Shown piece after piece: positions 21,512 through 31,586 of a DNA stretch of 64,000 nucleotides. The translations under genes and the position numbers were made by a program. Source of the DNA: Solimonas sp. Its GTDB lineage: Bacteria; Pseudomonadota; Gammaproteobacteria; Nevskiales; Nevskiaceae. Position 1 is the stretch's first letter. The number at the start of each line of letters is the position of its first letter. The stretch covers positions 1-64,000 of the forward strand of contig JASBRP010000057.1 in NCBI GenBank assembly GCA_030149365.1, in the 5' to 3' direction. The notes under the pieces are model-generated. The model saw only the letters and a list, made by a program, of their open reading frames with translations. It ran no database searches and had not been told where the DNA came from.

Positions 21512-21541
21512 AAAAAAAGGCCCGCATGGCGGGCCTTTTTT
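21512..21541. terminator. Bidirectional intrinsic terminator
   Basis: A-tract, 7-bp stem GGCCCGC / GCGGGCC with ATG loop, and T-tract. It lies between the convergent yrfG and pbpG genes and can act on both strands. Confidence 0.85.
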
Positions 21542-21557
21542 CGTACGCGTCGGGCGC

Positions 21558-22736
21558 CTACAGGTTGCTCGGCGGCGGCGGTACCGAGGTCGGCATCAGG
21601 CCGCCCTGCGAAGGGCTGGCGATCTGCTCGCGCGGGCGGGATTCCAGCCAGGTGCGTACGCGCTGCGCGTCGGCGAAGCGGGTCAGCTTGCCGTTGGAGT
21701 CGAGGAACACCATGATCACCGGGCGATCCTGGATGCGTGCCTGCATCACCAGGCAGCGCCCCGCCTCGCTGATGTAGCCGGTCTTCTGCAGGCCGATCTG
21801 CCAGTCGTCGCCGCGGTAGCGCACCAGGCGGTTGCTGCTGACGAACTGCATGTTCTGACGGCCCATCGCCACCGTGTGCTCGGACTGCGTCGAGAAGCGG
21901 CGGATCAGCGGGTCGCGGTAGGCGGCGCCGACCATGCGCACCAGGTCGTTGGCGCTGGAGACGTTGGCGCTGGACAGGCCGGAGGAATCGACGAAGCGCG
22001 AGTCGCGCATGCCCAGTTCGCGCGCCTTGCGGTTCATGGCGGAGACGAAGGCGGTGATGCCGCCGGGATAGTTGCGGCCCAGCGCCGAGGCGGCACGGTT
22101 CTCGGACGACATCAGCGCCAGCAGCAGCAGGTCTTCGCGGCTCAGCTCGGCGCCCACGCGCAGGCGCGAGTGGCTGTTCTTCTCGGTGTCGATGTCCTGG
22201 CTGGTGATGGTCAGGATCTCGCCCAGCGGCAGGCGGGCTTCCATCACCACCAGCGCGGTCATCAGCTTGGTGATCGAGGCGATCGGCAGCACCGCGTTGG
22301 GGTTCTTGGAGAACAGCACCTCGTGCGTGCGCTGGTCCACCACCATGGCCACGCTAGAGCCCAGGTTCAGCTCGTCGCGCGTGTGGTGCAGGCCCATGGC
22401 CTGGCCCATCGTGGGGACGACCGGCGCCACCGCGACGGCACGACGCACCGAGCGCTTGGTGGTGGTCTTGCGCGAGACGCGCTTCTTGTTCGCGGCCTTG
22501 GACTTCGGCTTGGCTGCGGACTTCTTCTTGACCGTGGTCTTGCGCTTGGTGGTGACCTTGTTCTTGGCGGCCGGGGCGTCCTTCTTGGCGCCGGCACTGC
22601 TGGTCTTGGCGGCCTTGTCCTTGGCCGGGGTGGCGGCCAGGGCGGGGGTCACGCCGGCGGCCAGGCCCGCCACGGCAAGGGCCAGCATCAGCTGGCGCCA
22701 GCCAGCGAGCAATCCGCCTGTCTTGGTTTTCTTCAT
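21558..22736 (-). CDS. pbpG: D-alanyl-D-alanine endopeptidase, PBP7 (PbpG)-like
   Basis: A 392-residue periplasmic peptidoglycan hydrolase. Residues 1-35 are a Sec signal peptide ending PALA-A. Residues ~36-96 are an unusual Lys/Ala/Thr-rich basic linker. The S11 peptidase domain follows: SxxK in LPIASITKLMTALV, SxN in MSSENRAASALGRNYPGG and KTG in IGLQKTGYISEAG. It resembles E. coli PBP7, which cuts D-Ala-meso-DAP cross-links. The tail is Pro-rich. A terminator lies just past its stop. The basic linker may bind the cell wall or nucleic acid; that is inference. Confidence 0.9.
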   Translation of the reverse strand: MKKTKTGGLLAGWRQLMLALAVAGLAAGVTPALAATPAKDKAAKTSSAGAKKDAPAAKNKVTTKRKTTVKKKSAAKPKSKAANKKRVSRKTTTKRSVRRAVAVAPVVPTMGQAMGLHHTRDELNLGSSVAMVVDQRTHEVLFSKNPNAVLPIASITKLMTALVVMEARLPLGEILTITSQDIDTEKNSHSRLRVGAELSREDLLLLALMSSENRAASALGRNYPGGITAFVSAMNRKARELGMRDSRFVDSSGLSSANVSSANDLVRMVGAAYRDPLIRRFSTQSEHTVAMGRQNMQFVSSNRLVRYRGDDWQIGLQKTGYISEAGRCLVMQARIQDRPVIMVFLDSNGKLTRFADAQRVRTWLESRPREQIASPSQGGLMPTSVPPPPSNL

Positions 22737-22838
22737 CGCTGCCCCGTAGCCGTTGGCGGCATCCGTCCGTTCAAGGACGGAAAATATATCAACGGCAACG
22801 ACTTGTGAAGATGTTTTAAACCAAATCTGACAGGCGGC

Positions 22839-24140
22839 TCAGCGGCGCCGACCAGGGCCACCGCGGCCGCCCCCGGGCCGACCGCCTCCGGGGCGCCCGC
22901 CGCCCGGGCGTCCACCCGGCCGGCCGCTGTGGTGGCGGCGCGGCTGGCGCGGCGGGGCCACGAAGTCGGTGGCCAGCCAGTCGTGTGCTTCCGGCATCAG
23001 GGGGATCTTGGCGCCGATGTACTTCTCGATCGGCGGCAGGGAGTAGACCCAGGTCTCGCAGCAGAAGGAGATGGCGTCGCCGGTGGCACCGGCGCGCGCG
23101 GTACGGCCGATGCGGTGGACATAGTCCTCCGGGTCCTGCGGCAGGTCGAAGTTGATGACGTGCGAAACGCCCGGAATGTGCAGGCCGCGGGCGGCCACGT
23201 CGGTCGCCACCAGGATCGGCAGGCGGCCTTCCTTGAAATCGTCCAGCAGCTTGATGCGCTTGGTCTGGGCGACGTCGCCCGACAGGGTGGCGGCCTCGAA
23301 GCCGTTGAGCTTCAGGGCGGCCTCCACCTCCTCGGCGCCGCGCTTGGTGTTGATGAACACCAGGGTGCGGAAGGGGTCGTGGTGGCGCAGCAGGCCCACC
23401 AGCATGGCCAGTTTCTCGTCGTTGGCGACGTGGATCAGGCCCTGGCGCACGCGCTCGGCGGTGACCTGCTCGGGCTCGATCTCGACCTTCTTCGGCGAGT
23501 TCATGTGCTCGTAGGCAAGCTCCAGTACGCGCTGGGACAAGGTGGCCGAGAACAGGTAGTTGCGGCGCTGGTCGGCCGGCGGCAGCTTGCGCAGCATGTA
23601 GCGGATGTCGGCGATGAAGCCGAGATCGAACATGCGGTCGGCCTCGTCCAGCACCAGGACCTCGATCTGGTCGAGCTTGTAGGTGCCCTGCTTGTAGTAG
23701 TCGATCAGGCGCCCAGGGGTGCCGATCAGGATGTCGATGCCGTTCTCGATGGCGCTGCGCTGGGTCTCGTAGCCGGCGCCGCCGTAGCAGACCACCATGC
23801 GCAGACCGGTCTCGGCTCCCAGCTGCTCGGCGTCCTTGAGGATCTGGATCGCCAGTTCGCGGGTGGGGGCCATCATCAGCGCGCGCGGCTGGCCGGGCTC
23901 GGCCCCCTCGCGGCGGGGTTTGGTCAGCAGCTGGTTCATGGCGGCCAGCAGGAAAGCCGCCGACTTGCCGGTGCCGGTCTGGGCCTGGCCGGCCAGATCC
24001 GCGCCCTCCAGGGCCATCGGCAGGGTCTGCGCCTGGATCGGGGTGCAGTGCGTATAGCCCAATTTGGCCAGCCCCGCCTTGAGCAGGGGGTGCAGGGGCA
24101 GGGACTCGAAACTGACTTCGCTGAGGTGCTGGGGCTGCAT
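22839..24140 (-). CDS. rhlB: DEAD-box RNA helicase, RhlB-like
   Basis: A 433-residue ATP-dependent RNA helicase. The Q motif (CTPIQAQTLPMALEGADLAG), Walker A AQTGTGKSAAFLLA, PTRELAIQI, DEAD in VLVLDEADRMFDLGF, SAT in LFSATLSQRV, and HRIGRTARAG are all present. The C-terminal ~30 residues are Gly/Arg/Pro repeats (GRPGGRPGGGRPGGG) of RGG type, likely to bind RNA. The divergent position next to trxA-rho matches rhlB in E. coli, Pseudomonas and Xanthomonas, where RhlB joins the RNA degradosome. Naming rests on that synteny. Confidence 0.92.
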   Translation of the reverse strand: MQPQHLSEVSFESLPLHPLLKAGLAKLGYTHCTPIQAQTLPMALEGADLAGQAQTGTGKSAAFLLAAMNQLLTKPRREGAEPGQPRALMMAPTRELAIQILKDAEQLGAETGLRMVVCYGGAGYETQRSAIENGIDILIGTPGRLIDYYKQGTYKLDQIEVLVLDEADRMFDLGFIADIRYMLRKLPPADQRRNYLFSATLSQRVLELAYEHMNSPKKVEIEPEQVTAERVRQGLIHVANDEKLAMLVGLLRHHDPFRTLVFINTKRGAEEVEAALKLNGFEAATLSGDVAQTKRIKLLDDFKEGRLPILVATDVAARGLHIPGVSHVINFDLPQDPEDYVHRIGRTARAGATGDAISFCCETWVYSLPPIEKYIGAKIPLMPEAHDWLATDFVAPPRQPRRHHSGRPGGRPGGGRPGGGRPGGGRGGPGRRR

Positions 24141-24393
24141 GAGTGGTATCTATTGTCGGGACCAGCGCTCTTGCAAGCGGCGGTCGGATGGGATGAAATA
24201 GAGCCATCACACAGGCTGCGCGGCGTCTTTTGGATCACCTGCCGCGACCTAAACAGCCCGCTATTTCCCCGTTTCAAAAATTAATCATAACGATCTGACT
24301 GTTTTTTTGCGCGTCTTGTGCGCTTCGGCTGTACCCCCCATTTTCTGGTATGCGGGGCCATGACCCGCATTGGCCCACTAACCGAGGTATCCC
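24141..24393. promoter_or_regulatory. Divergent promoter region between rhlB and trxA
   Basis: A 253-nt gap between divergent genes. It contains the least GC-rich stretch nearby, around 24275-24310 (TTTCAAAAATTAATCATAACG ... TGTTTTTTTGCGCG), where promoters for both genes probably lie. GAGG at 24384-24387 is the trxA ribosome site. I cannot fix -10/-35 boxes with confidence. Confidence 0.45.
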
Positions 24394-24718
24394 ATGAGCG
24401 AACACATCTCCGCCGTCACCGACGCCACGTTCGAGCAGGACGTGCTCAAGTCGGACCTGCCCGTCCTGGTCGATTTCTGGGCGGAATGGTGCGGCCCCTG
24501 CCGGATGATTGCCCCGATCCTGGAGCAGGTTGCCCAGGAGAACGCCGGCAAGCTCAAGGTCGTGAAACTGAACGTGGATGAGAATCCGGGGACCCCCCCG
24601 AAGTTCGGCATCCGCGGCATCCCGACGCTGATCCTGTTCAAGAACGGCCAGGCGGCCGCTACGCAGGTCGGTGCCGTCCACAAGGCCCAGTTGGCCGCTT
24701 TTGTCACTCCTCACGTAA

Positions 24719-24729
<11 letters not shown>
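24394..24729 (+). CDS. trxA: Thioredoxin 1
   Basis: A 111-residue cytosolic thiol-disulphide oxidoreductase. The active site is [17 protein letters not shown] (WCGPC), with the buried Asp in VLVDFWAEW and the cis-Pro in [14 protein letters not shown]. It has the length and order of thioredoxin 1. rho starts within its last codons or just after, so trxA-rho are co-transcribed, as in many Gammaproteobacteria. Confidence 0.97.
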
Positions 24730-26269
<1,540 letters not shown>

Positions 26270-26296
26270 TCGGATCAGCCTGTGATGCAAACGAAG

Positions 26297-26323
26297 AAGC
26301 CGCGAGAGATCGCGGCTTTTTTT
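26297..26323 (+). terminator. Intrinsic terminator of trxA-rho
   Basis: Stem AAGCCGCG / CGCGGCTT with AGAGAT loop and a run of seven T, 28 nt after the rho stop. Confidence 0.9.
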
Positions 26324-26340
26324 GTGCCCCCTTTACCCGA

Positions 26341-26404
26341 ACCGTTCATGCCGAATGCCGCGTTCCTCGATACGCCTGCTTCGCGGGCTACTCGGTGTGA
26401 ACGG
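26341..26404. repeat. Palindromic intergenic repeat, copy B
   Basis: Starts ACCGTTCATGCCGAATGCCG and ends GCTACTCGGTGTGAACGG. Ends are inverted, and the inner CCTCGATACG...GCTACTCGG matches the copy at 4415-4493. It follows the rho terminator. The whole gap 26270-26615 contains no gene. Confidence 0.7.
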
Positions 26405-26520
26405 AGGGTTTTGAGAGTGAAGCCCCGGCGTTGCTGCGCGAAACCGGGCTACGAAGCCGCCTGACGTGGATGGGGATGCGGGATCGATGTGATCCGGCAG
26501 GCGCGGCCCGTCCACCTTCA

Positions 26521-26546
26521 CCCTTCGACAAGCTCAGGGCGAACGG
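26521..26546. repeat. REP-like motif, CCTTCGACAAGCTCAGG type
   Basis: CCCTTCGACAAGCTCAGGGC followed by GAACGG is a widespread proteobacterial intergenic repeat motif. It lies 117 nt after copy B of the palindromic repeat in the same gene-free gap. Confidence 0.6.
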
Positions 26547-26615
26547 ATGGGCTAACACGGCTCCCCTCTACAGAAGCCTTATCCCGCCTGCGGTAGAGGG
26601 AAGAGGACGGAGATG

Positions 26616-27146
26616 CTATTGCCTCGGGCACTTCGGCTCGGCGGTGAACTTCAGCTCCGGGTCCACGGGCCCCAGGTGCTGCAGCACGTCACGGCCCAGC
26701 AGCACCGGGGTGCTGAAGTCGCTGCGGTCCACCAGGCTGAAGTCGGCGGGGATGAAGACCTGGCCGATGCAGAGGTCCAGGCGCACCACCCAGCGCTCCT
26801 GCGCGGGCTGGCCGTTTTTCTGCTTGATGCGCACGCGGCGGGCGATGGGCTGTTCCAGGCGCTGGTCCTGGGCGGTGAAGCGCAGCCAGTTCTGGCCTTC
26901 GCGTTCGAAGATCTCGATGTCGGTGGCGTGTAGCGAGGAGGAGTCGGCGCCGGTGTCGAGCTTGGCTTCCAGCTCGAAGTAGCGCGTCAGGGTCTCGATG
27001 CGCACGCGTTCCATCCAGCCATAGGACGCGGCCGGCGCCTGCTCGGCTTGCCAGGGGTCGGCCTCTGGGGCGACCTCCGGCGCGGCTTCCTGGGCGACGG
27101 CGCCCAGCGGCAGCAGGGCTGCGAGCAGGAAGGCCGCCGCGCGCAT
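26616..27146 (-). CDS. Periplasmic retropepsin-like (Zn_protease/RimB family) protein
   Basis: A 176-residue protein with a Sec signal peptide (AAAFLLAALLPLGAVAQ). The mature part shows LEAKLDTGADSSSLHATDIE, the D-T/S-G motif of the single-chain retropepsin-like family once called ATP-dependent zinc protease (PF05618), and RVRIKQKNGQPAQERWVVRL plus VLLGRDVLQHLG, the second family signature. The family fold suggests an aspartic peptidase acting in the envelope; a substrate is not known. Its ATG overlaps the purD stop in an ATGA, so it is translationally coupled to purD. Confidence 0.82.
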   Translation of the reverse strand: MRAAAFLLAALLPLGAVAQEAAPEVAPEADPWQAEQAPAASYGWMERVRIETLTRYFELEAKLDTGADSSSLHATDIEIFEREGQNWLRFTAQDQRLEQPIARRVRIKQKNGQPAQERWVVRLDLCIGQVFIPADFSLVDRSDFSTPVLLGRDVLQHLGPVDPELKFTAEPKCPRQ

Positions 27147-28441
27147 CAGCTGCGCTCGCGGGCGATGGCGCGGTAGCCGATGTCGTTGCGGAACTGCACG
27201 CCCTGCCAGCCGATCTTGCGCACGGCGGCATAGGCCAGGGCCTGGGCCTCGCCCACGGTGTCGCCACGGGCGACGACGCAGAGCACGCGGCCGCCGCTGG
27301 TGACGACCTGGCCGTCCTTCAGCGTGGTGCCGGCATGGAAGACCTTGGCGGGGCCCATGGGGGCATCCAGGCCGACAATGGCGTCGCCCTTGGCGATGGG
27401 GCCGGGGTAGCCGGCGGCGGCCATCACCACGCCCAGGGCCGGCTGCGGGCTCCAGCGGGGCTGGGCGGCGTCGAGCTGGCCGTCCACGGCGGCTTCGAGC
27501 AGGTCCAGCAGGTCGGAATCGAGCCGGAACAGGATGGGCTGGGTTTCCGGGTCGCCCATGCGCACGTTGAACTCCAGCACGCGCGGGGCGCCCTGGCTGT
27601 TGATCATCAGGCCGGCATAGAGGAAGCCGGTGAAGGGCGCACCCTCGGCGGCCATGCCGCGCAGGGTGGGCTCGATCACTTCGCGGCAGGCGCGGGCATG
27701 CACTTCCTGCGTGACGACCGGGGCGGGCGAGTAGGCGCCCATGCCGCCGGTGTTGGGGCCGGTGTCGGCGTCGCCGATGCGCTTGTGGTCCTGGCTGGTG
27801 GCCATGGCGATGTAGCCGGTGCCGCTGGCCACGACGATGAAGCTGGCCTCTTCGCCATCCAGGAAGTCTTCCACCACGATGCGGGCACCGGCCTGGCCCA
27901 GCATTTCGCCGCCGAGCATGTCGCGCGCGGCGGTCTGGGCCTCTTCCACGGTGGTGGCGACGACCACGCCCTTGCCGGCGGCCAGGCCGTCGGCCTTCAC
28001 CACGATGGGCGCGCCACGCTGGGCGATGTAGGCCACGGCAGGGTCGATCTCGGTGAAGACGCGGTACTGCGCGGTGGGAATGGCGTGACGCTCCAGGAAG
28101 TCCTTGGTGAAGGCCTTGGAGGCCTCCAGCTGCGCGGCGGCGCGGCTGGGCCCGAAGATGCGCAGGCCGGCGGCCTGGAAGGCGTCCACCACGCCCAGGG
28201 ACAGCGGCGCCTCGGGGCCGACGACGGTGAAGCCCACGCCCTCGGCCTGGGCCAGCTTCAGCAGGCCGGGGATGTCGTCTACCGCGACGGCAGCATTGCG
28301 GCAGCCCTGCTCGGTGGCGGTGCCCGCGTTGCCGGGGGCCACGATCACTTCGCTGACGCGGGGCGATTGCGCCAGTTTCCAGGCCAGCGCGTGCTCGCGC
28401 CCGCCGGAACCGATCACCAGAACCTTCATCGCCTGTGTCAT
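27146..28441 (-). CDS. purD: Phosphoribosylamine-glycine ligase PurD
   Basis: PurD (GARS) joins phosphoribosylamine and glycine in purine synthesis. The 431-residue ATP-grasp enzyme has VLVIGSGGREHALAWKL at the N-terminus, GFTVVGPEAPLSLGVVDAF, IVVKADGLAAGKGVVVA (ATP-binding lysine), DHKRIGDADTGPNTGGMGAY and the metal-binding LEFNVRMGDPETQPIL. The start may be ATG 28441 or ATG 28429, which begins the conserved KVLVIG strand. It overlaps the downstream periplasmic protein gene by 3 nt. Confidence 0.96.
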   Translation of the reverse strand: MTQAMKVLVIGSGGREHALAWKLAQSPRVSEVIVAPGNAGTATEQGCRNAAVAVDDIPGLLKLAQAEGVGFTVVGPEAPLSLGVVDAFQAAGLRIFGPSRAAAQLEASKAFTKDFLERHAIPTAQYRVFTEIDPAVAYIAQRGAPIVVKADGLAAGKGVVVATTVEEAQTAARDMLGGEMLGQAGARIVVEDFLDGEEASFIVVASGTGYIAMATSQDHKRIGDADTGPNTGGMGAYSPAPVVTQEVHARACREVIEPTLRGMAAEGAPFTGFLYAGLMINSQGAPRVLEFNVRMGDPETQPILFRLDSDLLDLLEAAVDGQLDAAQPRWSPQPALGVVMAAAGYPGPIAKGDAIVGLDAPMGPAKVFHAGTTLKDGQVVTSGGRVLCVVARGDTVGEAQALAYAAVRKIGWQGVQFRNDIGYRAIARERS

Positions 28442-28465
28442 GACTGCCTCATCGTTTGCTTCGGG

Positions 28466-28497
28466 AATAAAAAAGGCCAGGCCTCGCGGCCTGGCCT
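28466..28497 (-). terminator. Intrinsic terminator of the glycine-zipper lipoprotein gene
   Basis: Read on the minus strand: 10-bp stem AGGCCAGGCC / GGCCTGGCCT with GCGA loop followed by a T run (TTTTTTATT). It lies between the lipoprotein gene and purD, so the two are separate units. Confidence 0.88.
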
Positions 28498-28529
28498 CCC
28501 ATTTTACCTCGTACCCGGGTTGGCGCGAC

Positions 28530-29135
28530 TTAGCGCGGCATCAGGTTGTTGCCGTCCACGCGAACCCGCGAGCCCACCTGCAGGCCGGCCGGGTCGTTGA
28601 CTGTGACGGTGCGCGAGCTGCCGTCTTCCATCGACACGCCGATCTGGTAGACCGTGGTGCTGCGGGCGCGCTTCTCGATCTCGCGGCCGGCCATGGCGCC
28701 GAGCACGGCGCCGGCGACGGTGGCCACGTCCTTGCCCTTGCCGCCACCGAACTGGTGGCCGGCCACGCCGCCGGCAGCAGCGCCGCCGAGGGTGCCCAGG
28801 GCACCGGCTTCACCCTTCTGGGTCACCGGGGTGATCGAGCTGACCGTGCCGCAGTCGTAGCAGACCTGGGGCGGCGGCGGGCTGACCGGCTCGGCCGGCT
28901 TGGGGGTCGGCTTGGGCTTCGGCTTCGGCTTGGGGGCCGGAGCCGGGGCGGGTTCGGGCGCTACCGCGACGGGTTCGGCCGGCGGCGGCGCGGGCTCGGC
29001 CGGGACTTCGGTGGTCGGCACCGTGGAGGGCGGCGGCGGGGTCTGGGCCGGGTCGGCCGGCTTGTTGCAGCCGGCGAGCAGCACGGCGGAGGCCAGCAGG
29101 GCGGCACCGAAGGTCGTAAAGCGGGTCTTGTTCAT
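28530..29135 (-). CDS. Outer-membrane lipoprotein with glycine-zipper (SlyB/2TM) domain
   Basis: A 201-residue lipoprotein. The lipobox is LLAGC (Cys ~22), followed by a long Pro/Ala/Lys linker with PKPKPKPKPTPKP repeats (~30-90) that could span the periplasm. The glycine zipper GTLGGAAAGGVAGHQFGGG and VAGAVLGAMAGREIEKRA matches the SlyB/OmpA-like 2TM family, thought to insert in or stabilise membranes. The C-terminal ~40 residues (MEDGSSRTVTVNDPAGLQVG) form the usual small beta tail. ATG 29135 is favoured by an upstream GGAG; ATG 29150 adds five residues. Confidence 0.85.
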   Translation of the reverse strand: MNKTRFTTFGAALLASAVLLAGCNKPADPAQTPPPPSTVPTTEVPAEPAPPPAEPVAVAPEPAPAPAPKPKPKPKPTPKPAEPVSPPPPQVCYDCGTVSSITPVTQKGEAGALGTLGGAAAGGVAGHQFGGGKGKDVATVAGAVLGAMAGREIEKRARSTTVYQIGVSMEDGSSRTVTVNDPAGLQVGSRVRVDGNNLMPR

Positions 29136-29179
29136 TTTCTGATTCTCCATGGCTTGCCGTTCTTGCGGAGCGGTCCTGG

Positions 29180-29857
29180 CTAAAGGATACCCAGCAAAGC
29201 TGAACGGTAGATGTACTCGATCCCCAACAGCGACAGGAAACAAGCTCCGGTATAGAACACGTTCACGCCCAGGGCGGCCATCAGGCGTCCGGGTATGCCG
29301 CCGCGGCCGAAGTGACGATAGGCCCATAGCGCCATCAGCGCCAGCAGCATCTCGGGGATCAGTGGGTAGAGGGCCATGCCGTCGATGGCCAGGACGTCGC
29401 GGTTGTACCAGATCTGCAGGGGGCGGGCGGCCCACTCCCAGAAGGCGAACAGGGCCAGGGACAGGACGCCGGTGACCAGGTAGGGGCGACGACTGGAGTG
29501 GCCCAGCAGCAGCACCGGGAACAGCAGCATCATCCACAGGCCGAGGAAGTAGATCGGCACGTCGCCGCCGATGCGCGGCTGGCCCAGGTCCGGGAAGACC
29601 AGCACGCCGGCCACGCGCACCAGCGCCCAGTCCGGCAGCACCTGGCCGGCGGCCAGTGGCAGCAGGAACAGCCACAGGAACAGCCACTCGTGGTGGCGGC
29701 GCACCAGGCTCACCAGCGGCAGCAGCACGTGGTAGCCCAAGGTCAGCCAGAGCAGGTTCTGGCCGCGCGCGGTGCCCTCCGACAGGAACACCAGCGGCAG
29801 CGCCGCGGCCATGAAGAGGATGTGGAACCAGAGGGCGTCGCGTACGGAGGGATTCAT
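29180..29857 (-). CDS. Polytopic inner-membrane protein of unknown function
   Basis: A 225-residue protein with about seven hydrophobic helices (for example WFHILFMAAALPLVFL, WLFLWLFLLPLAAGQVL, IYFLGLWMMLLFPVLLLG, FYTGACFLSLLGIEYIYR). Trp and Tyr cluster at helix ends. The last helix and the GGDVPIYFLGLWMM loop suggest a conserved fold, but I recognise no family motif. It lies downstream of an AT-rich stretch and 44 nt upstream of the lipoprotein start. Confidence 0.7.
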   Translation of the reverse strand: MNPSVRDALWFHILFMAAALPLVFLSEGTARGQNLLWLTLGYHVLLPLVSLVRRHHEWLFLWLFLLPLAAGQVLPDWALVRVAGVLVFPDLGQPRIGGDVPIYFLGLWMMLLFPVLLLGHSSRRPYLVTGVLSLALFAFWEWAARPLQIWYNRDVLAIDGMALYPLIPEMLLALMALWAYRHFGRGGIPGRLMAALGVNVFYTGACFLSLLGIEYIYRSALLGIL

Positions 29858-29888
29858 GGCCGCGTTCTCGATCCTTGAGCAGGGCGAA

Positions 29889-29931
29889 TGTTTTTATTTA
29901 TTTAAATAAAATAAATATTTGTATATAAAAT
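29889..29931. promoter_or_regulatory. AT-rich island upstream of the membrane-protein gene
   Basis: About 43 nt of almost pure A/T (TTTTTATTTATTTAAATAAA then ATAAATATTTGTATATAAAA) in GC-rich surroundings, with a self-complementary core TTTATTTAAATAAA. It lies 32 nt upstream of the minus-strand membrane-protein start, so it could hold its promoter and bind nucleoid proteins. The rest of the gap (29932-30090) shows no gene. Confidence 0.5.
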
Positions 29932-30043
29932 CTCAGAAGCCATGAGCGGGCGCTCTGGAGTCGCCACTCGTGCCGCGTCGTCAGGCGGGCGGCAGCCACC
30001 ACGCACTGCTGCTTCCTGCCGGGCCTCGGGCATGACCCGCCAC

Positions 30044-30074
30044 GACTGGATACCGGCTTTCGCCGATATGACGG
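30044..30074. repeat. Short dispersed repeat, GGATACCGGCTTTCGCC type, copy 1
   Basis: GACTGGATACCGGCTTTCGC then CGATATGACGG. A near-identical sequence occurs at 47890-47924. This is a typical intergenic palindromic motif of proteobacteria; here it lies just past the stop of a kinase gene. Confidence 0.6.
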
Positions 30075-30090
30075 TCGGCGGGCGTTGCCT

Positions 30091-31479
30091 CTAGCTGTTG
30101 TTCATCGCCGAGATGCGCGCACTGGCCATGGACAGGCGGTAGATCAGCGTTTCCGTGAAGACCTTGTAGAAGCGCAGCTGGCAGCGCTCGGAGATGCGGC
30201 CGATGGCGCTGGCGTTGAGCTTGAGGGCCAGCACCTGGTTGAGGGCGACGACGTTGCCGGTGCGCTTGGCGCCGGAGACGAAGCCGATCTCGCCCATGCA
30301 GTCGCCTTTTTCCAGGCGGTAAATGGCGCGCCCGCCCTTCTGTACCTCGGCGGTGCCCAGGGCGATGATGAAGAACGCGGCGTCGATGCCGTGCTCGGTG
30401 ATCAGCGCCTCTCCCGGCTGGTAGGTGGCCATGGAGCTGACGTTGAGGATCTCGTTGATGTCCTCGTCGGAGAAGCCGTCGAAGAAATGCAGGCGGCGCA
30501 GCGAGTCGCGCGATTCGCGGCGGCCCACGGTGTGGCCGGCGAGCTTGAACTGGTCGTAGAGGCGGGCCAGGGCGCCGGCGAGATCGCCGCCGCGCTGGTA
30601 GCGCTCTTCCGGGGTCTTCAGCAGCAGGCGCGAGACCAGGTTGGAGATCTCGGCGGGCACGTCGGGGCGCAGGTCGCGCACGCGCGGGGCGGGCTCGGTG
30701 GCGATGGCCTGCAGCAGTTCCTTCATGTCCTTCATCGGGAACGGCGGGCGGCCGGTGAGCAGCTGGAACATGACCGCGCCGAGCGAGTAGAGGTCGCTGG
30801 TGCCGTCGAGCTGTTCGTTGCGCGACTGCTCCGGCGACATGTACAGCGGCGAGCCCAGCAGGCCGGTGCCGCCGCCGGTGTGACGCGTGCTGCTGACCTC
30901 GTGGCCGATCTCGGCGATGGAGAAGTCCATCAGCTTGGGCACGCCGTCGCGCGTCAGCATGATGTTGCTGGGCTTGATGTCGCGGTGGAGGATGCCCTTG
31001 TGGTGGGCATAGTCCAGCGCCTTGGCGCACTTGAAGATGATGTCGATGACCTGGTCCAGCGGCAGGCGCTGGCCGCCGGGGCGGCAGAACGGCTGCAGGG
31101 TCTCGCCGTCGATGTACTCCATCACCAGGTAGCTGAGGTCGCCTTCCACGCCGGCGTCGTACAGCGAGACGATGTGCTTGTGCGACAGCATGCCGGCGGC
31201 GCGGGCCTCGGCGAAGAAGGTGCGCTCGTGCGCGATGTCGGCCTTGAACTCGGGATCCTGCAGGGCGACCTTGATGGCGACGTCGCGCTGTACGAAGGGG
31301 TCGAAGGCCTTGTAGACGACGCCGCAGGCGCCGCGGCCGATCTCGCCACGGATTTCGTACTTGGCGATGGTCTGCGGCGGCGAGTCGGGCAGGTCGGCCG
31401 GGCGCCGGATGGCGCTGACCTCCGTGTCACCCACGCGCCGGCGCGACTTGGTCGCCGGATTGCTCTTGTCTAACTGCAC
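30091..31479 (-). CDS. Ser/Thr protein kinase with C-terminal cyclic-nucleotide-binding domain (paralogue 1)
   Basis: A 462-residue soluble kinase from GTG 31479, which has a GGGGA ribosome site; the frame stays open upstream but is not conserved. Residues ~41-300 are a Hanks-type kinase: Gly-loop GEIGRGACGVVYK, lysine in DVAIKVAL, HRDIKPSNIMLTRDG, and MDFSIAE where DFG is replaced by DFS. The activation segment is Gly/Thr/Ser-rich (SSTRHTGGGTGLLGSPLYMSPEQ). Residues ~330-455 are a cNMP domain with a phosphate cassette GDCMGEIGFVSGAKRTG (Glu and Arg kept). It may phosphorylate proteins in response to a nucleotide. About 70% resembles its neighbour by eye, indicating duplication. No transmembrane helix. 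Confidence 0.88.
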   Translation of the reverse strand: MQLDKSNPATKSRRRVGDTEVSAIRRPADLPDSPPQTIAKYEIRGEIGRGACGVVYKAFDPFVQRDVAIKVALQDPEFKADIAHERTFFAEARAAGMLSHKHIVSLYDAGVEGDLSYLVMEYIDGETLQPFCRPGGQRLPLDQVIDIIFKCAKALDYAHHKGILHRDIKPSNIMLTRDGVPKLMDFSIAEIGHEVSSTRHTGGGTGLLGSPLYMSPEQSRNEQLDGTSDLYSLGAVMFQLLTGRPPFPMKDMKELLQAIATEPAPRVRDLRPDVPAEISNLVSRLLLKTPEERYQRGGDLAGALARLYDQFKLAGHTVGRRESRDSLRRLHFFDGFSDEDINEILNVSSMATYQPGEALITEHGIDAAFFIIALGTAEVQKGGRAIYRLEKGDCMGEIGFVSGAKRTGNVVALNQVLALKLNASAIGRISERCQLRFYKVFTETLIYRLSMASARISAMNNS

Positions 31480-31586
31480 ATGATCCCCACGGCCGCATGG
31501 AATCCCGCGGCTCCTGTATGCCCGCAGGATACCTGACGAAGCGCTCAGCTTGCCATGAATGCCCCCCATGCAGGGCGCATGGAGTC

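Noticed and set aside
22839-22935. Gly/Arg/Pro repeats near the end of rhlB as a CRISPR or tandem-repeat locus
   Set aside because: They encode an in-frame RGG-type protein tail with uneven codons, not DNA repeats with spacers.
28880-28990. Repeated GGCTT/GGGCTTCGGCTTC units as DNA repeats
   Set aside because: They are the codons of a Pro-Lys linker in the lipoprotein.
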